Positions 30,705 through 38,853 of a DNA stretch of 57,182 nucleotides are shown here, piece by piece. Source of the DNA: Gordonia alkanivorans NBRC 16433 (GTDB taxonomy: Bacteria; Actinomycetota; Actinomycetes; Mycobacteriales; Mycobacteriaceae). The DNA lies in assembly GCF_000225505.1 (NCBI RefSeq), contig NZ_BACI01000029.1, positions 1 through 57,182 on the forward strand, written 5' to 3'. Each line of letters begins with the position of its first letter. Positions within the stretch are counted from its first letter, which is position 1. The position numbers and the translations under genes are program-made. Below the pieces are notes generated by a model that did no database searches, was not told the DNA's origin, and was given only the letters and a program-made list of their open reading frames with translations.

Positions 30705-30821
30705 ATGGCAGAGAAGAATTCCAGTTCGAAAAAACGCCGCCAAGAGTTGAAATTGCGACGCGAGAAGAACCGTGCGAGTGAAGACAGCTCGATCATCCGA
30801 AAACGGAAGAATGTGGGATGA
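30705..30821 (+). CDS. very small basic protein (38 aa)
   Basis: A 38-residue protein, MAEKNSSSKKRRQELKLRR followed by EKNRASED and a basic tail, with GCGAGGAATC as ribosome site. About 40 per cent of residues are Lys or Arg, with no hydrophobic core, so it is likely disordered or RNA/DNA binding. It overlaps the next gene by 11 bp, which points to translational coupling. Its reality rests on the ribosome site, promoter position and overlap. Confidence 0.55.
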   Translation: MAEKNSSSKKRRQELKLRREKNRASEDSSIIRKRKNVG

Positions 30822-31266
30822 CGTGGATCAGAACACGCGCCTCGCAGAGGTTCTCACGTATCTCCACGACCGTTTCTCGACGCTGGCCGCGGTCGAGCGG
30901 CCGCAGTCGGAGCTCCTTCGCGGATTCCGGGCGGGCATGACGTTTGCACGTGTCTGCGTCCTCGACGAGATCACGACCGAGTCTCTCCGTCCCGACGCGT
31001 TCGTCGGCGCAGCTGTGTACTCAGGGGGTCTGCGCCGGGACTTCGACATCATCCAGGGACTGGCAGACCGGCTCGAGCGAGAGGGTCGGTGGGCCGCCGA
31101 CCCCGATGACAGTGAGTTCCGGGTCGGCTACCACGCCGCGTTGGGGATCGCCCGCCATCACCTCGACGTGGCTCGCCGGACGCTCGACATCCAGGAAGCG
31201 CCGGCGGGAGTGCACCGGCCGGTCCGCAGCCGATCCCGACGAGCCGCGGCCCTCACCGCCGGATAG
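30811..31266 (+). CDS. uncharacterised helical protein (151 aa)
   Basis: Starts MWDDVDQNTRLAEVLTYL at 30811, overlapping the small basic gene; a GTG at 30823 is an alternative. Mostly helical: FRAGMTFARVCVLDEITTE, FDIIQGLADRLEREGR, YHAALGIARHHLDVARR, then a basic tail (RSRSRRAAALTAG). No known domain is visible. Together with the 38-aa gene it forms the plus-strand arm of the divergent unit. Confidence 0.65.
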   Translation: MWDDVDQNTRLAEVLTYLHDRFSTLAAVERPQSELLRGFRAGMTFARVCVLDEITTESLRPDAFVGAAVYSGGLRRDFDIIQGLADRLEREGRWAADPDDSEFRVGYHAALGIARHHLDVARRTLDIQEAPAGVHRPVRSRSRRAAALTAG

Positions 31267-31274
31267 GCGCACCT

Positions 31275-31312
31275 GTGCGTGGGACGGGGCGCGAGGAGCA
31301 CGTCCCACGCAC
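31275..31312. terminator. bidirectional terminator between convergent genes
   Basis: Perfect 12-bp arms GTGCGTGGGACG (31275-31286) and CGTCCCACGCAC (31301-31312) around a 14-nt loop lie exactly between the stop of the plus-strand gene (31266) and the stop of the minus-strand mycolyltransferase (31331). Confidence 0.8.
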
Positions 31313-31330
31313 GGCGCTGGTCGGATACGG

Positions 31331-32332
31331 TCAGCGTCGGACGCCGAGGCCCTTGGCGATGGTCGGCCACGCACGGTGGAGGTCTTGGTTCCAGTAGCCC
31401 CAGGAGTGCAGTCCGGACCTGAAGTCGTAGGTGACCTTCACGCCCGCCGCGTCGGCCCGACGCTTGAAACTCTGCGTGCACTGGAGAACGACACCTTCGA
31501 GAACACCGCCCACCGGGGAGGCGAGGCCGGCGATGCCCAGCGATGGATCGGGCAATCCGTTGCCGACGGCGACGTACATCGGCTTGCCCTTCAGTACCTC
31601 CACATGAGCGGCCGGGTTGTGGTCGTCCCACGTCGAGTGGCCCACCGGTCCCCACATGTTGTCGGGGTTACCGCCGCGGGTCGACACCGACGCGGCCGTG
31701 GCCTGACGGTATTCGGGTGAACCCTGGTCGAGGCAACCGCTGAACGCCGCGACACCGCGATAGAGGTCGGGATGGCGGACGGCGATCGACATCGCGCCCA
31801 GAGCGCCCATCGACAGTCCGCCGATGACATTGCGACCGTTGCCGTTGAAGCGCTTGTCCATCAGCGGGGGCAGTTCCTCGGTCAGGAACGTCTCCCATTT
31901 GTTCCGTCCCAGAACAGGATCGGTCTTCTGCCAGTCGGTGTAGTACGCGGCCATGCCGCCGATGGGCATGACGACGTTGACCGGTTTGTCTTCCATGAAC
32001 TTCACGATGTCGGTCTGGAACGTCCAGCCGCTCTGCGTGTAGTTGGTGTAGATGCCGCCGTCGATCCCGTCGAGAAGGTACAGAGTCGGGCGGGGCTTCT
32101 CACGATCTCGGGGGAGCAGCACGCTCACCCGAACGGGTCGCTCCATGGCGGCCGAGTAGACCGTCACGGTCGAACGCGTGGGCGTCGTCGGCGACACCGA
32201 CAGCACGCGCGTCACCTCACGACTCGGCGTAGTGCTCGGCGCCGCGGCGACCGATCCTCGGACGGCCAGGCTCGCGGTCATGACGACGACGCCCACGCAC
32301 GCGAGTACGACGGCTCTCTGCCAGATCGACAT
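31331..32332 (-). CDS. mycolyltransferase / antigen 85-family esterase
   Basis: A 333-aa exported α/β-hydrolase of the antigen 85/corynomycolyl transferase family, which transfers mycolic acids to trehalose or arabinogalactan. A signal peptide is evident (AVVLACVGVVVMTASLAV). Core features: PTLYLLDGIDGG, FMEDKPVNVVMPIGG, the nucleophile in GGLSMGALGAM and the C-terminal His in SGLHSWGYW. The ATG at 32332 with GGGAGAA upstream is chosen over 32398. Its presence implies a mycolic-acid cell wall. Confidence 0.92.
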   Translation of the reverse strand: MSIWQRAVVLACVGVVVMTASLAVRGSVAAAPSTTPSREVTRVLSVSPTTPTRSTVTVYSAAMERPVRVSVLLPRDREKPRPTLYLLDGIDGGIYTNYTQSGWTFQTDIVKFMEDKPVNVVMPIGGMAAYYTDWQKTDPVLGRNKWETFLTEELPPLMDKRFNGNGRNVIGGLSMGALGAMSIAVRHPDLYRGVAAFSGCLDQGSPEYRQATAASVSTRGGNPDNMWGPVGHSTWDDHNPAAHVEVLKGKPMYVAVGNGLPDPSLGIAGLASPVGGVLEGVVLQCTQSFKRRADAAGVKVTYDFRSGLHSWGYWNQDLHRAWPTIAKGLGVRR

Positions 32333-32629
32333 TTCTCCCCCTACTGCTTTCCGACGGTGCGCCCCCACGCTCCGCGTCGGCGATATCCGCTCAATCATGT
32401 ACTAGACGCCGCCGACCCGCCGAGGTATTGGACGAGTGTCCGCGTGTCCGCCACCTGAGCTTCGCCGAATATCGTCCGAACGGACTAGCACGACCGTCTG
32501 GAGTGGACCCTGGTGCTCGTGTTTGCGTCGAGATCGCGCGGGTACCCGTTCGTGACCAGGGCCGGCCCCATCGAGTGGGCTCATCAACGCGGCCGATCTG
32601 AACCACCGACATCGGAAGGACGGTTCTCA

Positions 32630-34006
32630 GTGAGCACCTACGTCACCGCGAATCCCACCACTGGCGTCACCGACCGGGAGTTCCCCGGTCTCGCCGACAA
32701 CGAGATCGACGGGCTCGCGGCACGGTCGCTCGAAGCTTTCGAGAGCTGGCGGCGCACCGAGGTCGCGGAGCGTGCGGCCATCCTGTCCCGGACCGCGGAT
32801 CTGTACGAGCAGCGTGCGGACGAGCTGGCGTCGACGATCACGACCGAGATGGGCAAACCGGCCAAGGAGGCGGCAGGTGAAGTGCAGCTCGCCGCCGACA
32901 TCTATCGCTGGTACGCCGACCATGGCCCGGACCTGCTGGTCAGCGAGGAACTCGATCCGCAGGGCGCCGAGTCGTCGATCGTGCAGACGGCGCCGATCGG
33001 GCCGCTGCTCGGTGTGATGCCGTGGAACTACCCGTACTACCAGGTGGCCCGGTTCGCAGCTCCGAACCTGCTGGCCGGCAACACGATCGTCCTCAAGCAT
33101 GCGTCGATCTGCGCGGCGTCGTCGGCGTTGATGGCGGAGATCCTGCACGATGCCGGGGTGCCGCAGGACGTGTATGCGAACGTGTACGCGAGCAGCGACC
33201 AGGTCGCGGAGCTCTTGGCGCATCCGGCCATCCGCGGGGTGTCGTTGACCGGCAGTGAGGGTGCCGGCGCCGCGGTGGCCAAGGTCGCCGCCGAGAATCT
33301 CAAGAAGTCGGTCCTCGAGCTGGGCGGCTCGGACCCGTTCATCCTGCTCGACTCCGCTGACATGGCCCGGACCACTACGATCGCCGCGCGGGCCCGGCTG
33401 TCCAACGCGGGCCAGGCCTGCAACTCGCCGAAGCGATTCATCGTGCTCGACGAGCTCTACGACGACTTCGTGCAAGGGCTGGTCGAGAAGTTCGAGGCGA
33501 CGACGGTGGGGGACCCGGGCGATTCGTCGACGCGCATGGGACCGCTGTCGTCGATCTCGGCACGCGACACCGTCGCCGACCAGGTCAAGACCGCGGTGGA
33601 CCAGGGTGCGACGCTGCGGACCGGCGGCGCCGCGCTCGATCGTGACGGTGCCTTTTTCCAGCCGACCGTGCTGACCGATATCACTCCGGACATGGATGCC
33701 TACGCCGAGGAGATCTTCGGCCCGGTGGCCATGGTCTACAAGGTGTCCTCGGCCGACGAGGCCGTCGCATTGGCGAATGACGTCGAGTTCGGTCTGAGCG
33801 GTTCGGTGTGGAGCACCGACACCGCGAAAGCCGAGGAGGTCGCCGACCGACTCGAAGTGGGTATGGCCTACGTGAACGAGCACGGCACCACGCTGCCGGG
33901 TCTGCCGTTCGGCGGCGTCAAGCGGTCGGGCTACGGCCGCGAACTCGGACGTTGGGGCCTGGGCGAATTCGTCAACACCAAGCTGCGGCGCACGGCAGCG
34001 AAGTAG
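32630..34006 (+). CDS. NAD(P)-dependent aldehyde dehydrogenase (succinate-semialdehyde dehydrogenase-like)
   Basis: A 458-aa aldehyde dehydrogenase of the GabD2/YneI-like short class. Motifs: PIGPLLGVMPWNYPYYQ, SLTGSEGAG, Glu in LELGGSDPFILL and Cys in NAGQACNSPKR, and EEIFGPVAMV. Such enzymes oxidise succinate semialdehyde to succinate. GTG at 32630 gives the conserved N-terminus (STYVTANPTTG) and has GGAAGGA 11-12 nt before. It is divergent from the mycolyltransferase across a 297-bp gap in which I see no further gene, only a small GTCCG-AA-CGGAC palindrome near 32480. It appears to be a single-gene unit. Confidence 0.92.
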   Translation: MSTYVTANPTTGVTDREFPGLADNEIDGLAARSLEAFESWRRTEVAERAAILSRTADLYEQRADELASTITTEMGKPAKEAAGEVQLAADIYRWYADHGPDLLVSEELDPQGAESSIVQTAPIGPLLGVMPWNYPYYQVARFAAPNLLAGNTIVLKHASICAASSALMAEILHDAGVPQDVYANVYASSDQVAELLAHPAIRGVSLTGSEGAGAAVAKVAAENLKKSVLELGGSDPFILLDSADMARTTTIAARARLSNAGQACNSPKRFIVLDELYDDFVQGLVEKFEATTVGDPGDSSTRMGPLSSISARDTVADQVKTAVDQGATLRTGGAALDRDGAFFQPTVLTDITPDMDAYAEEIFGPVAMVYKVSSADEAVALANDVEFGLSGSVWSTDTAKAEEVADRLEVGMAYVNEHGTTLPGLPFGGVKRSGYGRELGRWGLGEFVNTKLRRTAAK

Positions 34007-34155
34007 TTCGCCGGAACCCGCGGAAGTTTGGACAAGACCGGGGGTTCCTGTAAGCGCCCCGGCCTCTGGTTCGACAAGCGGGTTACAGCACCGCGTGAAC
34101 GTGAGCCCGAGACTAGCAGGTGGATTCGTCTTCCGACGAATCCGTGATCGGGTAC

Positions 34156-34638
34156 TCATCGCCGCGAGCGGTTGACCCTCACCTCGACATCCTCGGGGTC
34201 GAGGGTCTTCTGCTCGCCGGTCACCACCCCGACGCGAACCGGATTCCGGGATGCGTCGGTGATCGTGAGCGGTGCGCCGTCGGGCTGGAGATGCTCGTTT
34301 CCCCACTGCATCAGCGACATGACGACCGGGAACAGGTCGCGGCCCATGTCGGTGAGCAGATACTCGTAACGGACCCGCTGGCCAGGCTCCTGATAGGGGA
34401 CCTTCGAGAAGACGCCCGCCTCGGTCAGCTCTTTCAACCGGGCCGACGCGACCGCATCGGTGATGCCGACCCGGCGGGCGAACTGGTCGAACCGGGTCGC
34501 GCCGTAGAACGCCTCGCGCAGGATCAGGATCGCTGATCGGGTACCGACCAGCTCGACCGCCTTGGCGATCGAGCAATGCGTCGCCTCCCACCGATCTCGT
34601 TCCGCGAGCGGTCCCACCAGCTTCATCATGTGCTCCAT
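34156..34638 (-). CDS. HxlR-family transcriptional regulator
   Basis: A 160-aa winged-helix regulator of the HxlR family: CSIAKAVELVGTRSAILILR, GATRFDQFARRVGITDAVAS, LKELTEAGVF and a wing region (GQRVRYEYLLTDMGRDL). HxlR proteins bind as dimers to inverted repeats. The start is placed at 34638; 34629 (after GGAG) and 34662 are other options, the last lying inside the presumed operator. It is divergent from the thiolase gene, which it probably regulates with itself. Confidence 0.9.
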   Translation of the reverse strand: MEHMMKLVGPLAERDRWEATHCSIAKAVELVGTRSAILILREAFYGATRFDQFARRVGITDAVASARLKELTEAGVFSKVPYQEPGQRVRYEYLLTDMGRDLFPVVMSLMQWGNEHLQPDGAPLTITDASRNPVRVGVVTGEQKTLDPEDVEVRVNRSRR

Positions 34639-34658
34639 CCTACCCTGACTTGACAAGT

Positions 34659-34689
34659 CCATAGTCAGGGCGTAGACCTCTGACTATGG
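34659..34689. promoter_or_regulatory. HxlR operator candidate (perfect 10-bp inverted repeat)
   Basis: CCATAGTCAG (34659-34668) and CTGACTATGG (34680-34689) are perfect complements with an 11-bp spacer, placing their centres two helical turns apart. The site lies between the HxlR gene and the divergent thiolase gene, as expected for an autoregulated divergent pair. Confidence 0.7.
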
Positions 34690-34750
34690 CAGACAAAAGT
34701 CAGCCACACGGGGATCGTCGTCGACGATCCGACACCGATGGAGGTCAGAC

Positions 34751-35923
34751 ATGGCAACTGCAGTCATCGTGGACGCGGTACGCACGCCGATCGGCAAGGG
34801 GAAGCCGTCGGGCGGGCTCCACGACGTCCATCCGGTCGACTTACTCGCACACAGCCTCCGGGCGATCGTCGACCGTACTGGCCTCGATCCGGCCGAGATC
34901 GACGACGTGATCACCGGAGTCGTCAGTCAGGTGGGTGAGCAGAGTTTCAACATCGCACGGCGCGCCCTGCTGGCAGCAGGTCTTCCGGAGTCGGTGCCCG
35001 GTGTGTCGATCGACCGCCAGTGCGGCAGCGGTCAGCAGGCGATCGCATTCGCCGCCCAGGGGATCATCGCGGGCACCTACGACGTGGTCGTGGCCGCAGG
35101 GGTCGAATCGATGTCACGGGTGCCGATGGGTTCGGCCGCGGCCGGGACGTCGGACCTGAACGGTGTCGCGTTCGACGAGCGCTATCCCGACGGGCTCGTC
35201 GGGCAGGGGATCTCTGCGGAACTCATCGCCGCCCGGTGGGGAATCGCCCGCACCGCGATCGAAGAATTCTCCCTTCGGTCACACGAATTGGCGGCGCAGG
35301 CGACCAAAAACGGGATGTTCGACGACGAGCTCGCACCGATCTCCGGTCTGACCGCCGACGAGGGGATCCGGTTGGGCGGCACCCTCGAGAGTCTGGCCGC
35401 CCTGCGGCCCGCCTATTACGACGAGGCGATCGCGCGGCGATTCCCCGAGATCGACTGGAGGATCACCGCCGCCAGTGCCAGCCAGATCAGCGATGGTTCG
35501 GCCGCCGTCCTCGTCATGAGCGAGGAGAAGGCGGCGGAGCTCGGGTTGCGGCCGCGGGCACGGATCCACACCATCGCGGTCGCCGGCGACGATCCGCTCC
35601 TCATGCTCACCGCGATCATCCCGGCGACCCGAAAGGTGCTCGCGCGCAGCGGACTCGACCTCGCCGACATCGACCTGTTCGAGGTCAACGAGGCCTTCGC
35701 TCCGGTTGTCCTGGCCTGGACACAGGAGCTCGGCGTCGACCTCGACAAGGTGAACGTCAACGGCGGGGCGATCGCACTCGGTCACCCGCTGGGAGCCAGC
35801 GGTGCCCGCCTGGCGACCACCGGGCTGAACGCGCTGGAACAGCGGGGCGGACGATTCCTGCTCCAGACGATGTGTGAGGCAGGCGGTCTCGCGAACGCGA
35901 CGATCTACGAACGCCTCGGCTGA
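34751..35923 (+). CDS. acetyl-CoA acetyltransferase / thiolase
   Basis: A 390-aa thiolase of length and sequence typical of the FadA/AtoB group. The nucleophilic Cys is in DRQCGSGQQA, the second catalytic region GHPLGASGAR and the final Cys-containing CEAGGLANATIYERL are intact. It catalyses thiolytic cleavage or condensation of acyl-CoAs; the chain length is unknown. The divergent HxlR regulator and shared operator suggest substrate-induced expression. GAGGTCAGAC precedes the ATG. Confidence 0.93.
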   Translation: MATAVIVDAVRTPIGKGKPSGGLHDVHPVDLLAHSLRAIVDRTGLDPAEIDDVITGVVSQVGEQSFNIARRALLAAGLPESVPGVSIDRQCGSGQQAIAFAAQGIIAGTYDVVVAAGVESMSRVPMGSAAAGTSDLNGVAFDERYPDGLVGQGISAELIAARWGIARTAIEEFSLRSHELAAQATKNGMFDDELAPISGLTADEGIRLGGTLESLAALRPAYYDEAIARRFPEIDWRITAASASQISDGSAAVLVMSEEKAAELGLRPRARIHTIAVAGDDPLLMLTAIIPATRKVLARSGLDLADIDLFEVNEAFAPVVLAWTQELGVDLDKVNVNGGAIALGHPLGASGARLATTGLNALEQRGGRFLLQTMCEAGGLANATIYERLG

Positions 35924-35945
35924 GTCGCGCAGGCGCCGGTCGGTG

Positions 35946-36692
35946 TCAACTGTCGGTGTGGCGTGCGCGCTCGACGGCCGCCGCCACACCGTGGTGCCAC
36001 GGGACGCCATGCCCGGGCAGGACGGACTTCGCGCCGGTGGCGGCGAGTGCGTCGAGTGAGTCACGGTTCCGCTCGAAGTCGGCGGTTGCCGACCCGGCGA
36101 TCAGCCGGGGCCCGTGCGCCCCGGTATACGGATCGAGGGTGACCAATGCGTCGCCGGCGATGACCGCATCGCGGTCGGGAAAGTAGAGGGATACGTGGCC
36201 GAAGGTGTGCCCGGGCGTCGGGATCACCTCGGCCCCTCCCGGGAGCTCGCCGTTGTCGGCGAAGGCGGACACATGGGCTTCGTCTATTCCGCGGACCCTG
36301 AAGGCTCCGGCAAAGGCCATGCGACTGAGCAATTTCCACGACGGCGGGTTGCACAGCGGAACTCCGACGCGCGTGGCGTTCTGGTGCGCGTACCGATAGG
36401 GATGAGCGGCGAGCCACACATCGTCGCGATGGATGTGGACCGGGATGCGCCACTGCTTGGCCAGGCGTCGTGCGGTGCCCACATGATCGAAATGCCCGTG
36501 GGTGACGATCAATGCAGACACCGCATCGACGTCGTGGCCCAGATGGTGGATCGCGTCGACCAGGGGACCGTACGAGCGGGGCAGTCCGGCGTCGACGATC
36601 ACGAGTCGGTCGCCGTCCTCGACCAGGTACTGGTTGGTGTACGCGTGTTCGAGGCGATGGATTCCCGGTGCGACGTCGCGTTGGAAGACCAT
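35946..36692 (-). CDS. MBL-fold metallo-hydrolase
   Basis: A 248-aa metallo-β-lactamase-fold protein with the metal motif THGHFDHVG, downstream TPGHTFGHVSLYF, and AGDALVTLDPYTG. Such proteins hydrolyse thioesters, lactones or glyoxalase-II substrates. It is convergent with the thiolase gene (22-bp gap). The adjacent acyl-CoA enzyme hints at a thioesterase role but nothing proves it. Confidence 0.88.
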   Translation of the reverse strand: MVFQRDVAPGIHRLEHAYTNQYLVEDGDRLVIVDAGLPRSYGPLVDAIHHLGHDVDAVSALIVTHGHFDHVGTARRLAKQWRIPVHIHRDDVWLAAHPYRYAHQNATRVGVPLCNPPSWKLLSRMAFAGAFRVRGIDEAHVSAFADNGELPGGAEVIPTPGHTFGHVSLYFPDRDAVIAGDALVTLDPYTGAHGPRLIAGSATADFERNRDSLDALAATGAKSVLPGHGVPWHHGVAAAVERARHTDS

Positions 36693-36715
36693 GCCTCAGC
36701 GTAACCCCAGGAACC

Positions 36716-36810
36716 GACGTCGGCGACCCACGGTTCGTCGAGTTGGTGGGCGAATCGTCCCTGGTGAGCCCGTGGTTCCGCGAGCTGTGGGCTCGCACGA
36801 CGTCTTGCGG
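36716..36810 (+). pseudogene. remnant of an MmyB-like XRE regulator (ligand-domain fragment)
   Basis: The 360-bp gap between the MBL gene and the next gene contains, on the plus strand, DPRFVELVGESSLVSPWF and RELWA, followed after a one-base shift by HDVLR. This is the conserved C-terminal text of MmyB-like ligand-binding domains of XRE regulators. No start or HTH domain is present. I see nothing else in the gap. Confidence 0.45.
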
Positions 36811-37052
36811 AGAAGCTGTCGCTGTTGTCCTCGGCGGCGCTGCCATCGGAGGGTTCTGACGCCGGTCGCAAACGGTCGGAACGGTGACGCGGGGCCGGGC
36901 TCGGTCCCGCCGAATTTTCAGTTGGTGTACGGGATTTCGAGTGTCCGGGGGATGTCGCTGAGGTCCTCGTTGGCGATCGAAGTCGACAAGACCTCCCGAA
37001 CAGTTGACCAATGGCCCTGTGACAGGGGGCTCCGCAGAGCGATTCTGTGAGA

Positions 37053-37544
37053 ATGCAGGACTATGAAGTGCATGAGGAGTCCCGGACCGCCCAGGTGACA
37101 GCCGTTGCGAGGTCCACGTTGGCAGTCGAGGAGATCGGGCCCTGGCTGAACAAGACCTACGGGGACATCGATCGCGTGCTGTCGGAACGTCAGGCGGGTC
37201 CCACCGGGCCGCCCTTCGCTCGCTATCGCATGCTCGGTGAAGGCCGATTCGAGATCGAGGCAGGGTTTCCCACGACGTCGCCGATCGACCCGGTCGGCGA
37301 CGTCGGGCCCTCCGAACTACCGGGCGGGCAGGTCGCCGTCACCACCCACGCCGGACCCTACGACGCGATGGAGCCGGCGTACAAGGCTCTGGAGACGTGG
37401 GTGAACGAGCATGGCGGGAAGGCCGGCGATCCCTGGGAGGTCTACTTCAGTGATCCCTCCACCGATCCGGCGGGCTGGCGAACCGAGATCGTCCAGCCCT
37501 TTCGACCCACCGAACCGGAGTTGACGGCGGGTACCGGTCGCTGA
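37053..37544 (+). CDS. GyrI-like/AraC effector-binding-domain protein
   Basis: A 163-aa single-domain protein with the GyrI-like small-molecule-binding fold (SHS2 repeats): TAQVTAVARSTLAVEEI, FEIEAGFPTTSPI, VAVTTHAGPYDAMEPAY, WEVYFSDPSTDPAGWRTEI. Stand-alone members bind or hydrolyse lipophilic compounds and can act as drug-binding antagonists. ATG 37053 or the GTG two codons earlier (37047) may start it; ribosome sites are weak. Confidence 0.85.
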   Translation: MQDYEVHEESRTAQVTAVARSTLAVEEIGPWLNKTYGDIDRVLSERQAGPTGPPFARYRMLGEGRFEIEAGFPTTSPIDPVGDVGPSELPGGQVAVTTHAGPYDAMEPAYKALETWVNEHGGKAGDPWEVYFSDPSTDPAGWRTEIVQPFRPTEPELTAGTGR

Positions 37545-37701
37545 GGCCCGCAGTTCGGGCGGCGTCGTAGCGGCGACGATCCCGGGAGGGTTCGTGACCT
37601 CGAGCGTTCGGCGAATCCGCAGTGGTCCGACCGCCAGGTGACCAGAAGCGCCAGAGCCGGCAGGAGTTCGGCGATGTCGGCCCAGTAGTACGTGAGCGCG
37701 A

Positions 37702-38853
37702 CTAGGCCGGCCCGGTTTGCGACGACGCTCGTTGCACTGCCGCTTCGAACGCTTGAACCCGGTGGCGGGACACGTCGTATCCCGTCCTGGCCAGGAGTGA
37801 GTCGCGCATCCCGGTGTTGACCCGGCCGGCGATACTCGTCCACCACGGCTTGTGACTACGGGGTAGATCCGCGAGCAAACGGTCGGAGGCGACGGTGAAC
37901 ACCGGTGCGAGTCGCAGGTAATCGGGACGGAACTCGCGAAGGTCACGGTCGGGGTATCGGTCCAGGTGAAGCGCGGCCAGCGCACGCGGTAGGTCGGCGT
38001 CGATGTGCGCGGCCACTCCCGCGAGGAGTCCTTTCACGACCGGCTCGTGCGGCCGGTCCGGATCGACGATCTCGCACGTCGACCACGCGACCTGCCATGC
38101 GTCCTCGACTACACCCCCGTTGCGGTAGGCGTCGAGGTTGCCGGCGTAGTACCGGTGGAAGACCGGGATCAGGGCGAGGACCCAATCAGGGTGTGTGAGG
38201 CCGAGTTCCAGTCTTCCGGTGGCCGCCTCGATCATGGTTTCGGTGACGTACTGATAGACCCTGGCGAACCACTGCTTGGGGTCGTCCGCGCCGGCGAGCT
38301 CGTCGGCGATCTCCTGCTGCAACACACGGATCTCGAGGGCTGAGGAGACGAGGTCGTCCAGGTTGTGAGCGGTCCTCCGGGGAAGTTCGTCCGGAGAGGT
38401 CAGCGTCGCCGTGTCGAGGTCTCGGGCCAGCGACTCCATCTCCGTCAGCGAGCGCTGCACCTCGCGTCGGATCTGCCAAGCCATCAGATGCGACAACGGA
38501 CGGGGGAAGAGCGTCATGTCCACCGTCCACTGCACCTCGACACCCTCCGAGGTCTCGACGACGCGCTGCTCGCCCCGATGTGCCACCAGCAGTGGACCCC
38601 CGTCGTAGACCCGGTAACGGAAAGTTCGTGGGAACTCTGCGTACTCGACGACTTCGCGGAGCCGGATCCTTCCGCCGGGGAGCGTGACCATCCGCAGCGC
38701 ACCGGCGGTGTCGGGACGATCCTGCGGGCCGAGTGAGATAGGAGTGATCGGCGCGGTCGACCACCGGCACATCTGGTCAGGATCGGTGAGTAGATGCCAG
38801 GCGGCCTCCGGGGTGCAGTCGAGGTTCTGCCGGAGGGTGAAAGTGGCGGTCAT
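37702..38853 (-). CDS. SRPBCC-DUF5995 fusion protein
   Basis: A 383-aa two-domain protein. Residues ~1-145 form a SRPBCC/polyketide-cyclase lipid-binding domain (QNLDCTPEAAWHLLTDPDQM, RTFRYRVYDGGPLLVAHRG). From about 165 onward it resembles DUF5995 (FARVYQYVTETMIEAATG, PVFHRYYAGNLDAY, VAAHIDADLPRALAAL), whose conserved His residues look like a metal site. It overlaps the stop of the MpaB-like oxygenase gene by 4 bp, so the two proteins are produced together. The fusion is unusual; I infer a partner that handles the oxygenase's hydrophobic substrate. Confidence 0.75.
   Translation of the reverse strand: MTATFTLRQNLDCTPEAAWHLLTDPDQMCRWSTAPITPISLGPQDRPDTAGALRMVTLPGGRIRLREVVEYAEFPRTFRYRVYDGGPLLVAHRGEQRVVETSEGVEVQWTVDMTLFPRPLSHLMAWQIRREVQRSLTEMESLARDLDTATLTSPDELPRRTAHNLDDLVSSALEIRVLQQEIADELAGADDPKQWFARVYQYVTETMIEAATGRLELGLTHPDWVLALIPVFHRYYAGNLDAYRNGGVVEDAWQVAWSTCEIVDPDRPHEPVVKGLLAGVAAHIDADLPRALAALHLDRYPDRDLREFRPDYLRLAPVFTVASDRLLADLPRSHKPWWTSIAGRVNTGMRDSLLARTGYDVSRHRVQAFEAAVQRASSQTGPA

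Noticed and set aside
34038..34062. CCGGGG/CCCCGG hairpin after the succinate-semialdehyde-type ALDH gene as a terminator
   Set aside because: Arms of only 6 bp, no T-tract and common in GC-rich DNA; not strong enough to list.
32627..34591. 654-codon minus-strand frame opposite the aldehyde dehydrogenase
   Set aside because: Shadow frame running through the ALDH gene and the HxlR gene; no family resemblance.
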